Counted from the stretch's first letter, positions 40,502 to 50,354 are shown. The stretch is 64,000 nt of DNA from Alentia gelatinosa (GCA_950022655.1 OX465587.1:30135716-30199715); one strand, 5' to 3'. Translations and numbers: made by a program. The notes: generated by a model from the letters alone, not told the origin.

Positions 40502-43500
40502 GTAAGTAAACATGTTGCCTTATAGTACACTACAGTAGAACCCCGCCTAAGCGGCTACCCTTCGTTCCTGGCCAAAGTGGCCGCTTACACGGGGTGCCCG
40601 CTTACACGGGGTGTCCGATTACAAGGGGTTAAATAAACATCTAATAGAGGGAACCGTTCCGAGGAAAGGTGCCCGTTAACGCGGGGTGTCCGTTAGGCGG
40701 GGTGCCCGTTAGGCGGGGTTCTACTGTATTTAGTAGCACTATACACCGTGCTAAGGCAAGTACAGTAGGACCCTTCCTAACAGACACCCCGCGTAAGCGG
40801 ACTCTTTTTCTATAGCAGTAAATCTACTACTGCAGGGACATGAGGTGTACACGGTACTCAGTGACAAGCTGAAGGAGCCCCAGGGACTCAGAGAGAAAGG
40901 GTTCCATGTAAGTAAACATGTTTTTGTTTTTTTTTGGATTAATTTCTTTATTGAGTCAAGAAGCGATACACGGTTTTTGTTTTTTTTACATTGTTGTCTT
41001 ATGAACATATTAGCTCAATAAAGAGGCAGAAGGCCTCAGCCTTATCATAAAGCTGGTATTCTTGGCCAAGCCATAAAAATACAGTTATTAGCTCATTTAT
41101 AACATGCTATAGTAATAAACGGAAAGAATGGATTTTTTAGTAATTTTTATTAGGGAATATTGTGTGTAGAATCACCAAATTCGGCTTTTGAGCCATTCTT
41201 CCATTCGGGCCCTTGCCCCTACTCCTCATTCTAATGGCGGGTGTTAAACCGAACGGGCAGTGGGTGCCATTTTTGTTTGTGTCTTTGGTATGACCCGACC
41301 GGGGTTTGAACCCACGACCTCCCATGCTCGAGGCAAACACCCCTACCACTTAGCCACCGAGCTTTATAGTACACTATTTAGTAGCACTGGGTGCACCCCT
41401 CTCATAAGATCTCACACTCTCTAAGTCGTATTCTGCACTCTCACTACGCTCTATGGAGAAGGATTCTTAACAAACTAGGCTTAGAGCCATGAGAATCCAC
41501 TGACCTGCCTCCCCTGCTAAAGACGTACATCAATGAAACCCAAAGATTCCTATAATCTCAATGATGCCACCTAGCGGGAATACTGTATTCCATAGAGCAC
41601 AGTGAGAACCTTGTACAGGATACGACTTAGAGAGTGTGAGATCTTATGAGAGGGGTGCACCACCATGCTAAAGCAAGTACAGTAGAACCCCGCCTAACAG
41701 ACACCCCGCGTAAGCGGAACTTTTGCTATAGCAGTAAATCTACCACTGCTGGGGATGAAGGGGAAAAATGGCTGCATTAGGATTTGAACCCACAAAGTCT
41801 TATGAGTATAGATACGTGTCCCCAAAGTCTGACAACCCTGAGCTTATGAGTAAATACGTGTCCCAATTTTAAATGTTTAATCTAACCCAGCGTAAGCAGT
41901 CACCTAGCGTAAGCGGTCACCCCGCATAAGTAGACAGTTATTTTGGTACGATAAGGCCTAGAACCTCGTATGAGCGGACACCTCAGACAGACACCCTACC
42001 CAAAGTAGATTAATCTGTCTTCATTTATAAATGTATGCAAGTATATTCCTAGAAAATATATTTTGTAATTCAAAATGTAGTAACTTCGGACCCAATTGAG
42101 ATATAGAAAACAAAATTTCAGATCTATCATCGCCTCTGTCACTCCTACATATCGGTATATAACGCTTGTATATTCGGCCGGAGGAAACCTTAGAACCCCG
42201 CGTAAGTGGTCACCCTTCGTTCCTGGCTAAAGTGACCGCTTACGCGGGGTGTTCGCTGCTATCAGTATTATCCCGCTAATACAAACCTGCATGGAGTTGT
42301 CCCTATGTCTTGACTACCATATAAGGAATATAGTAGGCTTGCAGCCAATGACTGTATTCATAACAAACCACAACCTTCCCCCTGACCTCCTTACATAGTG
42401 CCTCGGGACGATTCTACAGGCTATAATTGACCTGAATCTATAGGGCTGAAACCATTGAAAATACATAAGGCCATTTTCCATTGGAAAACAGTGGAGATTT
42501 TATTGAATTACCCTTAAAAAGGTCTCTCGGTCGTGTTACCAAATGTATGGGTTTTTGGGGGTTTTTTTATTCAAGAAACATCAGTTCAACCGAGGTTAGA
42601 TCTTCCACTGTGTGTTACTATCGTAAAACTAGATGAGGTTTAATCTTGGCCACCGTATGCCACGACTGGAGTTTGGCAAAGTGACTTCATGAGGCGAAGC
42701 CGAGTGAAGTCCGGAGCCAAAACTCCAGGAGTGGAATGCGGTGGCCAAGATTAAAACGAATCAGGTTTTGATTTTATCCTACCCTATCTACTCGATTTTG
42801 GAATATTATGTGATAACAATGCTGTATGTCACTAGTGGCATATAAAACTCCGTATGCCAGTCAGCGTGGCATACGGAAATCCAATGTTAAGCTTATGGGA
42901 TTTTATATTAGGGGTAGGATTAAGTATTTTATTATATACGTATTCCGTCTGAGCAGTGCCATACATGCCATTCCATATTATTTTTTGTATGGCACTCCCG
43001 GAACTATTTCTGCCTGACGTGACAAGAGAGATCGGCGGCCATTTTGTTTTCCTTCGATACCCTAAATTCAAAGTGCTGGAATCACAGTAGAATTAAGGGG
43101 AAAAACACTGAAAATAATAAAATATCTATTTTTTCCAAATTGAAAACGGTTGAATAGAAATTTGATTATATCTCTGTTATATTACCTATATTAGCGGACA
43201 GTGGGTAACGCATTTGACGGCGTAGTGGTTGGAGTGTCAGTTTGTTGACCCCAGGATTGTGTGTTCGATCCCCGGCCGAAGCGAATCATTTTTTTTGGTG
43301 TTTTTTGTTTGTTTTTAGATAAAAAGGCAAATAGTACAGAATGTATGAATAAATGAAACAACTACGCCCAATTATATTAGTTTTATGTGTAAACAATGTT
43401 ACCTTTGTAGTTTGTTTACATGCTTTGTTTACATTTTGCAGAATGCCCAGCTGCTGTTGTCATGCTATTTGTTACCCCAGCAACAGCAGCGAAGCCTTTT

Positions 43501-44609
43501 TAACAGTACAATCTGCTTAGCTTAAAAACATGATTCTTATATTATATAATGACAAAACGTTACAAATTTACATAGATATTAATTGTGCATATATAATAAA
43601 CGCGTTATGGCCCTCAGAACCGATACCGATTTCGATATGGGATGGGATGGGATTATCACTACACCACGACCGATACGAACGAGTCCCATCCCATTTCGAA
43701 ATCGGTATCGGCCCTTCGGGCCATAACTGCTAATTACAACCGCCGGTTGCATGTTGGTATCAATCTATCGGCGAGGGTGAATCGTATGCATTTTTCCTAA
43801 TGTATTTTGCACGTACAAACTGATGTGTGGGACTTTCTTGCATACCGACAAATCATTGGTGAGGTTCATCATGAACATCAAATCAGTATTAATCTGTAAA
43901 ATACATGTATCCACGGCTCCCTCATCGATCATTTGATACCGACGTGCAGTCATAACACCTGTTCCCATTGGTCACCTATTGCACTGATTTGCAGTCGGGA
44001 AGCACCAATAGATTTTTGGGGTACACTGATGCCAGATTGAAAAATCACTGAATGGAAACGAAACCTACAGAGAATGCTCACATATGAATTTTGCGTAGAT
44101 TATGCAACAATGCCAATTACTTCTGTTTGTACCCGGAAAATACAGTAGAAACAAGGCATGCACTGCACCCTCGCCGCTAAATTGATACCAACATACATGG
44201 CACCACCGACAGACTTTTATGGTAATTCAAATAGTCGGTGCCATTTTCTGGCACCACTAACAGACTTTTAGGGGAACTCAATTGATTGGTGTCGTTTTTC
44301 TCGACCAGGGGAAAATGGCTTTATGGCAAATCGTGGTACTAGTAGCCAGTTATTGTGTACATAGACAATAATCAATGGTTTTTGTGGACAGGCAGCCATA
44401 AACTACGCGGGATTGACGCATAGTAATACACAAGCATTAGCCTCGATTGGTTTACAGAGCCACCTGTCCACAAAAAACATCGTATGTTGTATTTATCATC
44501 CATCTTCTCGAGTAAATTAAATAGAGGAATTGCCAAATAAAAGGGTATATCAAGAGAAACTATGTTTTTGCTCTGTAGCCAAACGGGACTATTTTCGCAT
44601 ATATATATA

Positions 44610-44694
<85 letters not shown>

Positions 44695-47600
44695 AGTGTG
44701 TGTGTGATGCCTTTGAGACCGTATACAATGGTTTTGAAAGCCGTGGATATATTGGTTATGGTATCTGGCACTTTTTCAAATAATGGATAGTTGTTTGTCA
44801 ATGGGGACTCTGTATACGACAAGTTAGATGTGTGCTCCAAATAACTGCTGAACTAGTCCATCATTTATACAACACTGACACTAGGCACCAAATACCATGC
44901 CCAGGAATTGGCTCTCAACCCACAACTCCATAATATAGCATAAAACTCATGCCTTCATGGGCCGTTATATTATTCTATATACTGAGGAATGAATAGAGAT
45001 TGTCTGTGAACTTACTGTCATCAATGGAATCGTACGTAAAGTCGTAATATCATTGTAGTGGTGCCTGCTACTTTTAGACTCTCGTTTAATAATCTAGGAT
45101 CGTACATGGAGACCCTTTTCTGTACCTTGTACAAGGGTTATCTTTTAATGATTTTTATGTTCGTTCGCTAAGGCAGTATGAGCCGTCCATAAGGTCGTGC
45201 ATAAGTGTTGAATAAAGTTGACGCACATCGTCCCTGGGTCTCTTTGGCATACAGAGAATGGTCTTCATATACGATCCTAGATTATTCAATGGGCCCTGGA
45301 TCTTATAGAAATAGAGCCAACTATGTTACCCCATGGGTAAGTTACATGCATGGGTTGGTTCAACTAGGATTATGTTTGCACAATCCGGATATTATGGTAG
45401 TAACGCTATTCCAGTCAGATTGTTAAAGTAATCGTAAAAATAAATCTGCGATGCAATTATAGACAACGATACCAATATGGTAGTTTTGCACTAGCTGCAA
45501 GACCCTGGCTGATTTTTCTCCGAAGAAATTTCCCAGCATAGTATGTCTCTTACCGCGGATTATTCTGAAATGACTATCAGCGGGCCATTATTTGTCATAT
45601 TAGTAAAAAAAAAAAATGGAAAAAAAGGTCAACAAAATAGATGACTTAAGGCCCGTTTCCATTGGCCGACAAACACGGTGTGGATTTGTTGTGTTCTCCT
45701 AATAGCCTATTTCCATTGGCAATCATCGATATACAGTCAGGAACCACCGATGGACCCTTATCACTGCTGACGCAAAAATGTAAATAGGCTATTAGGAGAA
45801 CACAAAAAGTCTACACCTTGTTTGTCGGCCAATGGAAACGGGCCTTATGTGGGTTCCTGTGTGAAGCAGGGCCTCATCGATATGGGATACATCAACCCTA
45901 CCCGAAAGACCAGCCACAAGAACTAAGAATTCTCCCATATTTGGATGACAAACTTTCGTACATGTACACCTAAAAATAGATTTTCAACACATCATTTTAA
46001 ATTAAAATGATATTCAAAAGTTATACAGTGTGAATTATTACTAAATTTACCAGTTATACCGATTTGTAATTCAATGTACCATGTAATCATCACTTAATGT
46101 ATAATTAATCTCGATTTATCAAACTATTTAAAAGACTGATTCTTCACCTAATACCTATTACAACAAACAACTCACTATGTACTTCAGTGATCATTCTCTC
46201 TTGTATATTAACCTTTATCTCACCCCTGGTATTTTTGTGTCATAGGCTTAACATTGGGTACTTGTTCTCCATGCCCCTATGAGTATTGCAGTCCGTTCTC
46301 CATGGTCTATATCCTGTGTGTTGTCCATTCTTTGAGGGTGAACAGGGGAGAGATAAATAAATGTTCTCCAACTTGTTTAAATGCTACATGATATTCACTC
46401 GGTTGTCGCCTCGTTCATATCACTCCACATCAAACTCGTGGGGAACGAAGACTTTGGTTTCATCTTTATGATAAAGGGCGCCCAATACCCGAAACGTTGG
46501 TTCATGAATAAAAAATGTCTACAAATCATTTGGTTGCCTCACGGTTATTATGGAGAAACCAAGTGGATTTAGTCATGTTCTTGTTTATAGCACAAAGGCA
46601 AGATCGCGTATTACTACGCGAGGCGAAGCCGAGAGCAGTAATACGCAATCTTGCCAGAGTGCGATGAACAATAACACGACTAACTCGAGTTTGGTTTAGA
46701 ATTTATCCTACTCCGCCCGTCTAAATTACTTCTTCATTAATAAATGACGTCATTTGTCAAGTGTATCCCACTAGAGCAATATTTTTCATTTTTCTGAACT
46801 CCAGACCGAATACAGTGACCCATGCAGTGTTAAGCCTATGGAGTTTTTAATTAGGGGTAGGATAAACTGCCTAAACCACAACTGTTATATTAGTGTTTTT
46901 AGAGCGTGCTCGTATGATATATATACATTGCCTATAAAAGGTTAGAGTGGTCACATACACTTTCAGCGTGTTGATGAAAATCTATTCCTTTACTACCTGC
47001 ATGTCATTCACTGTGCTATTGGATATGGAACAGAGTGCCAGTGTCTTAGAGGCCTGCCCAACTGACCACGACCAATCACTCAAGACCGAAATACCTCATC
47101 GACCTTCTGGTGTTTGATATGTTTGGATCCTATAGATTGACTCAGATTGTTACAGAAATGGAAAGTTTACTGGGTGCAGGTAGTTACAGAAAATGATCCA
47201 TAGACTGAATGTAACCCAAACCTTTTAGTTGTTATTCATTCAAAATTGCACGCTCATTCATCAATGATGAACATTCTATTTGCTCCTAGTGTTATAATTG
47301 TGTTTTCTAACTTTTTCTATATTTATTTCTGTGGCACAGATCCTCAACTTTCACTCCCCGGATGATCACCTCATCATGTCATCCCCAGAAGTCACCGAAG
47401 GCATCATCGAGGACATCACCCAGACCAAAAGCCTCAATCCATCCATCGTATCATTGGTCCCCTTGAACGAGTGTAAGGACATGGATGCAGATGCCTCCCT
47501 AGGATCTACCCTGAAATCACTTCAGTTTGACCTTGTCATCGTCAATGTCTTCCCCATCAGTTACTGTATGACCTTCATGCCCTTGAAACTTGATGTGCCG

Positions 47601-48680
47601 TTCCTCATGATCCGGGCCGATATGGATATAGAAAGTATGCGAACTCCTGCTTTGCCTTCGTTCACACCCTTCAGCCTTCTGGAGTCTTCAGATAACATGG
47701 GCTTTCCCGAGCGCCTTATGAATACTTTGATCACGGTGGGAACGAACATCATGACAATATCACCCTTTAAGAGCCTCACCGATGTAAGTCTGCTCAACAA
47801 GTACAACAAAGATCCCCAAATCAGTTCATGGAAGGCGTTAACGCGTAAGGCGCAGTTGCACTTTGTCACACGAGGACACATACTTGAATATCCCGTTCCA
47901 CTGACACCCAATGTGATAAACATTGAATGTCTGACTTGTAAACCCGGAAAGCCACTTCCCACTGATCTCGAAGCATTGGTAGCTGAATATAAAGACATCG
48001 CTGTGGTGTCCTTTGGGTCGCAAGTTGACAATCTTCCTGAAGAGATGGCTATGAAATTCCTAGCAGCTTTCCAGGAAATGGACAAGGTGTTGTTCTTTTG
48101 GCGTTTCAAAGGAAAGTTACCAGCAGGTGCCGTGCCACCTAATGTGAAGATGATGAAGTGGCTTCCGCAAAATGACCTTCTTGCACATCCCAAGACCAAA
48201 CTCTTCATAACGCATTCTGGCCACAATGGCCAATGTGAGTCTGTTTACCATGGCATCCCCATGTTGGCGTTCCCGCTGTTTGCCGACCAACATCACAATG
48301 CCCACAGAGTAGAGGTACACAATTTCGGGATCCGAGAGTCGATTCAGAAATTCACAGTGCCAGGCCTGGTGGACAAAATCAAGGAACTTCTGAATAATCC
48401 TACCTTCAGAGAGAAAACCCAGAAAGCAGGAAGAATTCTGAAAAGTTCACCGATGAATGCTAAACAGACAGCAACCTACTGGGTGGAGCATGTGCTGGAA
48501 TTTGGAGGAGATCACCTCCGAAGTCATGGTCTCGACATGCCCTGGTATTCTTACTATATGTTAGATGTTCTCCTGGTAATCCAGATAGTTTTAATCGCAG
48601 TGACATGCCTCTGTATGTTCATATGCAAACGTGCAGTTAGGTTTATAAGAGGTGCTAAACCCAAGTTCAAAGTGAATTGA
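40286..48680 (+). CDS. UGT: UDP-glycosyltransferase (UGT family, GT1), copy B; two exons
   Basis: Joining 40286-40501 and 47340-48680 gives 518 residues, collinear with copy A. Features: signal peptide (about 1-21, likely cleaved after CTG), catalytic-base motif GSH with His34, UGT signature from WLPQ (346) to DQ (388-389) with HSG in place of HGG, a membrane segment about 476-502, and the tail KFKVN fitting KxKxx. The catalytic-dyad Asp is replaced: the strand reads LVIVNVF, with Asn141 (codon AAT, 47544-47546) where copy A has Asp145. The intron is phase 0 (CAT|GTAAGT, GGCACAG|ATC), about 6.84 kb. The frame is intact with no stops, so the gene is probably expressed, but its chemistry may differ. 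Substrates are unknown. Confidence 0.9.
40533..40726. mobile_element. pogo/Tc1-type MITE in UGT B intron, with empty-site proof
   Basis: 194 bp with an 18-bp perfect terminal inverted repeat (CAGTAGAACCCCGCCTAA) flanked by TA. The duplicated copy of this region reads TAGTACACTATTTAGTAGCAC at 41367-41387, which is the unoccupied site, confirming a TA duplication. CAGT ends and TA targets are typical of pogo-like elements. Confidence 0.88.
40832..40922 (+). pseudogene. Duplicated 3' part of UGT B exon 1 (possible alternative exon)
   Basis: Matches 40426-40516 over 91 bp with no gaps and three substitutions. It retains the reading frame (GHEVYTVLSDKLKEPQGLRE and on to GFH) and the GTAAGTAAACATGTT donor. 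An AG precedes it at 40834-40835 (CTACTGCAG|GGACAT), so 40836-40907 is a 72-bp, phase 0-0 segment. It could be dead duplicate sequence or a cassette adding 24 residues. Confidence 0.75.
40923..41100 (-). mobile_element. Retroelement 3' tail (AATAAAGAAATTAAT type)
   Basis: A + strand T run followed by ATTAATTTCTTTATTGAG, then AGCTCAATAAAGAGGC.GAAGGCCTCAGC..AAAGCTGGTAT, which matches 53229-53440. Read on the minus strand, both end in AATAAA plus poly-A, as expected of a LINE or SINE 3' end. Confidence 0.6.
41140..41368 (-). mobile_element. tRNA-derived SINE in UGT B intron
   Basis: On the minus strand the head reads GCTCGGTGGCTAAGTGGTAG (A box) and GTGGGTTCAAACCCCGG (B box), followed by GGTCATACCAAAGAC and a body ending in an A/T-rich tail near 41140. 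This head is typical of SINEs widespread in marine invertebrates. It lies in the duplicated part of the intron, absent from the first unit. Confidence 0.8.
41389..41660. mobile_element. Inverted-repeat element Y, copy 1
   Basis: The ends GGTGCACCCCTCTCATAAGA and TCTTATGAGAGGGGTGCACC begin a TIR of about 45 bp (continuing TCTCACACTCTCTAAGTCGTAT). Copy 2 is at 51183-51411. The first duplication unit (40738-40745, AGCACTATACACC) lacks it. Confidence 0.85.
41672..42262. mobile_element. pogo-like and SINE fragments
   Basis: CAGTAGAACCCCGCCTAACAGACACCCCGCGTAAGCGG (41679 on) runs into a reverse SINE tail (AGCAGTAAATCTACCACTGC, 41730) and B box (GGATTTGAACCC). Scattered CGTAAGCGGTCACCCCGC words follow (41890-41950), and GAACCCCGCGTAAGTGG to CCGCTTACGCGGGGTG (42192-42251) is an inverted pair. 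Confidence 0.6.
42617..42920 (+). mobile_element. Modular foldback element A+B, intact-looking
   Basis: Module A arms (GCCACCGTATGCCACGACTGG / CCAGGAGTGGAATGCGGTGGC) surround GAGGCGAAGCCGAG (42692-42705). Module B runs from TTTTATCCTACCC to TTAGGGGTAGGATTA with CACTAGTGGC inside. Confidence 0.8.
43213..43290 (+). mobile_element. tRNA-like SINE head or tRNA pseudogene
   Basis: GGCGTAGTGGTTGGAGTG (A-box region) and GTGTTCGATCCCCGG (B box) are at tRNA spacing, with GTT in the anticodon position, followed by a T-rich tail. The acceptor stem does not pair well, so a functional tRNA is unlikely. Confidence 0.5.
43604..43727. repeat. Long inverted repeat (about 47-bp arms)
   Basis: 43604-43650 (GTTATGGCCC..CCGATACCGATTTCGA.ATGGGATGGGA) pairs with 43681-43727, with mismatches only near position 11-16 and singly elsewhere. 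The loop is about 30 nt. The inner arm can slip because of GGGAT repeats. Confidence 0.8.
43945..44327 (+). repeat. Dispersed repeat R, copy 2
   Basis: Collinear with 16797-17136. The block GGTGCCATTTTC..ACAGACTTTTA is present twice (about 44196-44240 and 44241-44280), a local duplication specific to this copy. Confidence 0.65.
44340..44510. mobile_element. Foldback element N variant
   Basis: Outer arms TGGTTTTTGTGGACAGG / CCTGTCCACAAAAAACA surround TTGACGCATAGTAATACACAAGC, and the right flank is ATTTATCATCCATC. Same architecture as 37495-37680 with different outer arms. Confidence 0.65.
44594..44692. repeat. (AT)n microsatellite
   Basis: About 95 bp of TA dinucleotides. Open frames through it are Tyr-Ile artefacts. 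Confidence 0.95.
45075..45296 (+). mobile_element. Element D copy
   Basis: AATAATCTAGGATCGTACATGGAG at the left and CTTCATATACGATCCTAGATTATTCAATGGGCCC at the right, with the D interior between. Confidence 0.75.
45650..45844. mobile_element. TTAA-type MITE S with 60-bp inverted ends
   Basis: TTAA (45646-45649) then GGCCCGTTTCCATTGGCCGA at the left; TCGGCCAATGGAAACGGGCC then TTAT at the right. The inverted arms continue through GTTCTCCTAATAGCCTATTT / AAATAGGCTATTAGGAGAAC. Total 195 bp, mostly foldback. Confidence 0.8.
46200..46475 (+). mobile_element. Modular element B'+A'
   Basis: B' runs from TTTATCTCACCCCTGG to CAGGGGAGAGATAAA. A' follows with GTTCTCCAACTTGTTT..ATTCACTCGGTTGTCGCCTCGTTCATATCACTC. 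Same order as 5187-5490, in the UGT B intron. Confidence 0.75.
46580..46865 (+). mobile_element. Foldback plus B module
   Basis: GGCAAGATCGCGTATTACTACGCGAGGCGAAGCCGAG.GCAGTAATACGCAATCTTGCC is a strong foldback (about 46602-46656). A B-type module follows, from TTTATCCTACTCC to TTAGGGGTAGGATAA (46699-46865). Confidence 0.75.
46926..47290 (+). repeat. Intron segment before UGT B exon 2 (duplicated at 49766)
   Basis: About 360 bp ending 50 bp before the acceptor. It aligns with 49766-50083 (GAGTGGTCACATA, GGTGCCAGTGTCT-type, CAACTGACCA.GACCAATCA, GACCGAAATACCT, TTCTGGTG.TTGATATGTTTG, CATTTGTTCCT-type). Confidence 0.8.
47340..48680 (+). CDS. UGT copy B, exon 2 (last coding exon)
   Basis: Encodes residues 73-518. 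The acceptor is TTATTTCTGTGGCACAG|ATCCTC. An upstream in-frame ATG at 47298 lies in the polypyrimidine tract and is not used as a start in this model. Conserved blocks shared with copy A include LPSFTP, SDNMGF.ERL, NVI.IECLTCKP and the signature. Stop TGA at 48678-48680. Confidence 0.9.
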   Translation: MLNFHSPDDHLIMSSPEVTEGIIEDITQTKSLNPSIVSLVPLNECKDMDADASLGSTLKSLQFDLVIVNVFPISYCMTFMPLKLDVPFLMIRADMDIESMRTPALPSFTPFSLLESSDNMGFPERLMNTLITVGTNIMTISPFKSLTDVSLLNKYNKDPQISSWKALTRKAQLHFVTRGHILEYPVPLTPNVINIECLTCKPGKPLPTDLEALVAEYKDIAVVSFGSQVDNLPEEMAMKFLAAFQEMDKVLFFWRFKGKLPAGAVPPNVKMMKWLPQNDLLAHPKTKLFITHSGHNGQCESVYHGIPMLAFPLFADQHHNAHRVEVHNFGIRESIQKFTVPGLVDKIKELLNNPTFREKTQKAGRILKSSPMNAKQTATYWVEHVLEFGGDHLRSHGLDMPWYSYYMLDVLLVIQIVLIAVTCLCMFICKRAVRFIRGAKPKFKVN

Positions 48681-49100
48681 TGTATTCTATATAATTTTAC
48701 TTCCTTGATTTAGTGTTCCATAATGACAACATTTTGCAACCTCACATTGCGGTACCTCATCGGATGTACAAATACCTTTATAGTTCTTATTAGGTTTTAA
48801 GTCAGTCTAAAAACTATAGCTGAATTTCTGTGATTATTCTTATCGATTCATTTGTTTATTACTTTAGGCTCTCATAAAGAACGACTATTGGTTTATATTG
48901 GCAACATTTAGCAACTTCCTATCATCAGATATATCCATATGCCATTAAACATTGTTGTATTTCTGATTAGGTTTCAAGAAATTCTAAAACTTTAGCTATT
49001 CTTATTACTAATAATAATCTCTTGCTGTTCCTTTAGGCAATCAAGTTAGTGCTGGGTTAATGAGTTGTCTGAATCAACGGGTAGATGTCAAATCTAGGAT
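48681..49100 (+). other. 3' region of UGT B with an imperfect internal duplication
   Basis: Two similar blocks, about 48722-48868 and 48900-49035, share GCAACATTT.GCAAC, TTCT.ATTAGGTTT.AAG, TCTAAAA.T.TAGCT and CTTTAGGC. An ATTAAA (about 48942-48947) could serve as a poly-A signal. Transcript limits are unknown. Confidence 0.45.
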
Positions 49101-49540
49101 AAAGGCGGGCGTCCACCAACCACGACAAGGCTACGATAATGGCAATCCGACAGGGTCCATGACAGGCCTACGATTGGAGGACTTGTCGTAGCCTTGTCGT
49201 GATTGGTGGACCCCAGTTCCCGACAAGAGTCTATGACAAGGCCATGACAGGCTGCAACTGGGAAGCTTGTCGGGAGCCTTCCGACAAGGGTACGACAAAA
49301 TCGAACAAAATCGATTTTTTCCTACGACTGGACCTTTATCGTGGAGGGTCATGGCGTGTTGGGAGCGTGTCGCAGAGGTCTACGATAGTTAATTTTGGTG
49401 GAGCGTGCACTTCCCGACACCCCCCGACAATGCTGTTGTAAAGCTCCCCCTTCTTACGACAAGGCTTCGACAATCACCAATTGGAACTTTCGTTTAGGCA
49501 TTTGTCGTAGCCTTGTCATGGATGGTGGACGCCCGCCTTT
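49101..49540. mobile_element. Inverted-repeat element J
   Basis: 440 bp with a TIR of about 36 bp: AAAGGCGGGCGTCCACCA at the left and TGGTGGACGCCCGCCTTT at the right, extending inward as CCACGACAAGGCTACGA. Further GACAAGG.TACGAC words in both orientations form internal hairpins (TGTCGTAGCCTTGTCGTG at 49183-49200). Confidence 0.8.
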
Positions 49541-49765
49541 AGTGGTACAATTAGTTCAGATTCCTTTGGTTCGTTTTAGATTTGCCATCCAATCAGAAGC
49601 AATGACTGTGATGCTTTTTAACTAACTGGCTGCATATTTACCGATTTATGCAAATATTCCAAATATCAATGTGGCTTGCCCGGCATTCTCATGAAACGCT
49701 TAAACTTGACGACTGTAGATCGTCTAGCCAATAGTCATCAGGTGGTGCCTGTACACTCTAAACAT

Positions 49766-50083
49766 ACGTTGCCTAAAGGAAAGAGTGGTCACATATGTAC
49801 TTCCAGCGTGCGGCATAGAAACTATCCCTTCACTATCTGCATTCTATTCAAAGTGATATGTGGAAAGGAGCAGGGTGCCAGTGTCTAAGGCATACCCAAC
49901 TGACCATGACCAATCATTCCAGACCGAAATACCTGATTGAACTTCTGGTGCTTGATATGTTTGATCCTAGACACAGGCAGTTGCAGAAATGGCAAGACTG
50001 AATGTAACCCATACCTTTTAATTGTTATTCATATATATTTTACACGTTCATTTAGCTATGATGAATATACCATTTGTTCCTCG
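49766..50083 (+). pseudogene. Relic copy of UGT B intron sequence
   Basis: Homologous to 46926-47290 but ends at the TTAA of an F-family MITE before any exon sequence. It implies a once longer duplication of the UGT B 3' half that has lost its exon, or an exon-less duplication. Confidence 0.6.
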
Positions 50084-50087
50084 TTAA

Positions 50088-50325
50088 CCCTTTAAGGGCG
50101 GATGATGCATAAAGGCATCAACCGGCTGGGGGCGAATGATGCCTTAAGGCATCATTTGCTGAATATATGAAATTGTTTTTGAAAAGTTAATATTTTTACA
50201 ATAAACTTGAAATTTTCAGAATGTAGGTTTACCATCGTATTTTTGAATTCTAAATAAGAGGAATAAAAATATTAAGGATAATAGATTATATCACGTGATA
50301 AACCATCGAATTTACATACATGTTC
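50088..50325 (+). mobile_element. piggyBac-like MITE F, truncated at right
   Basis: TTAA (50084-50087) then CCCTTTAAGGGCGGATGATGC, two hairpin units (ATGATGCCTTAAGGCATCAT at 50137-50156) and an interior like 17833-18197. At about 50325 it passes into a K-family end (CGGTAGACGGGCATTGGGCTT). Confidence 0.75.
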
Positions 50326-50354
50326 CGAAATCGGTAGACGGGCATTGGGCTTTA

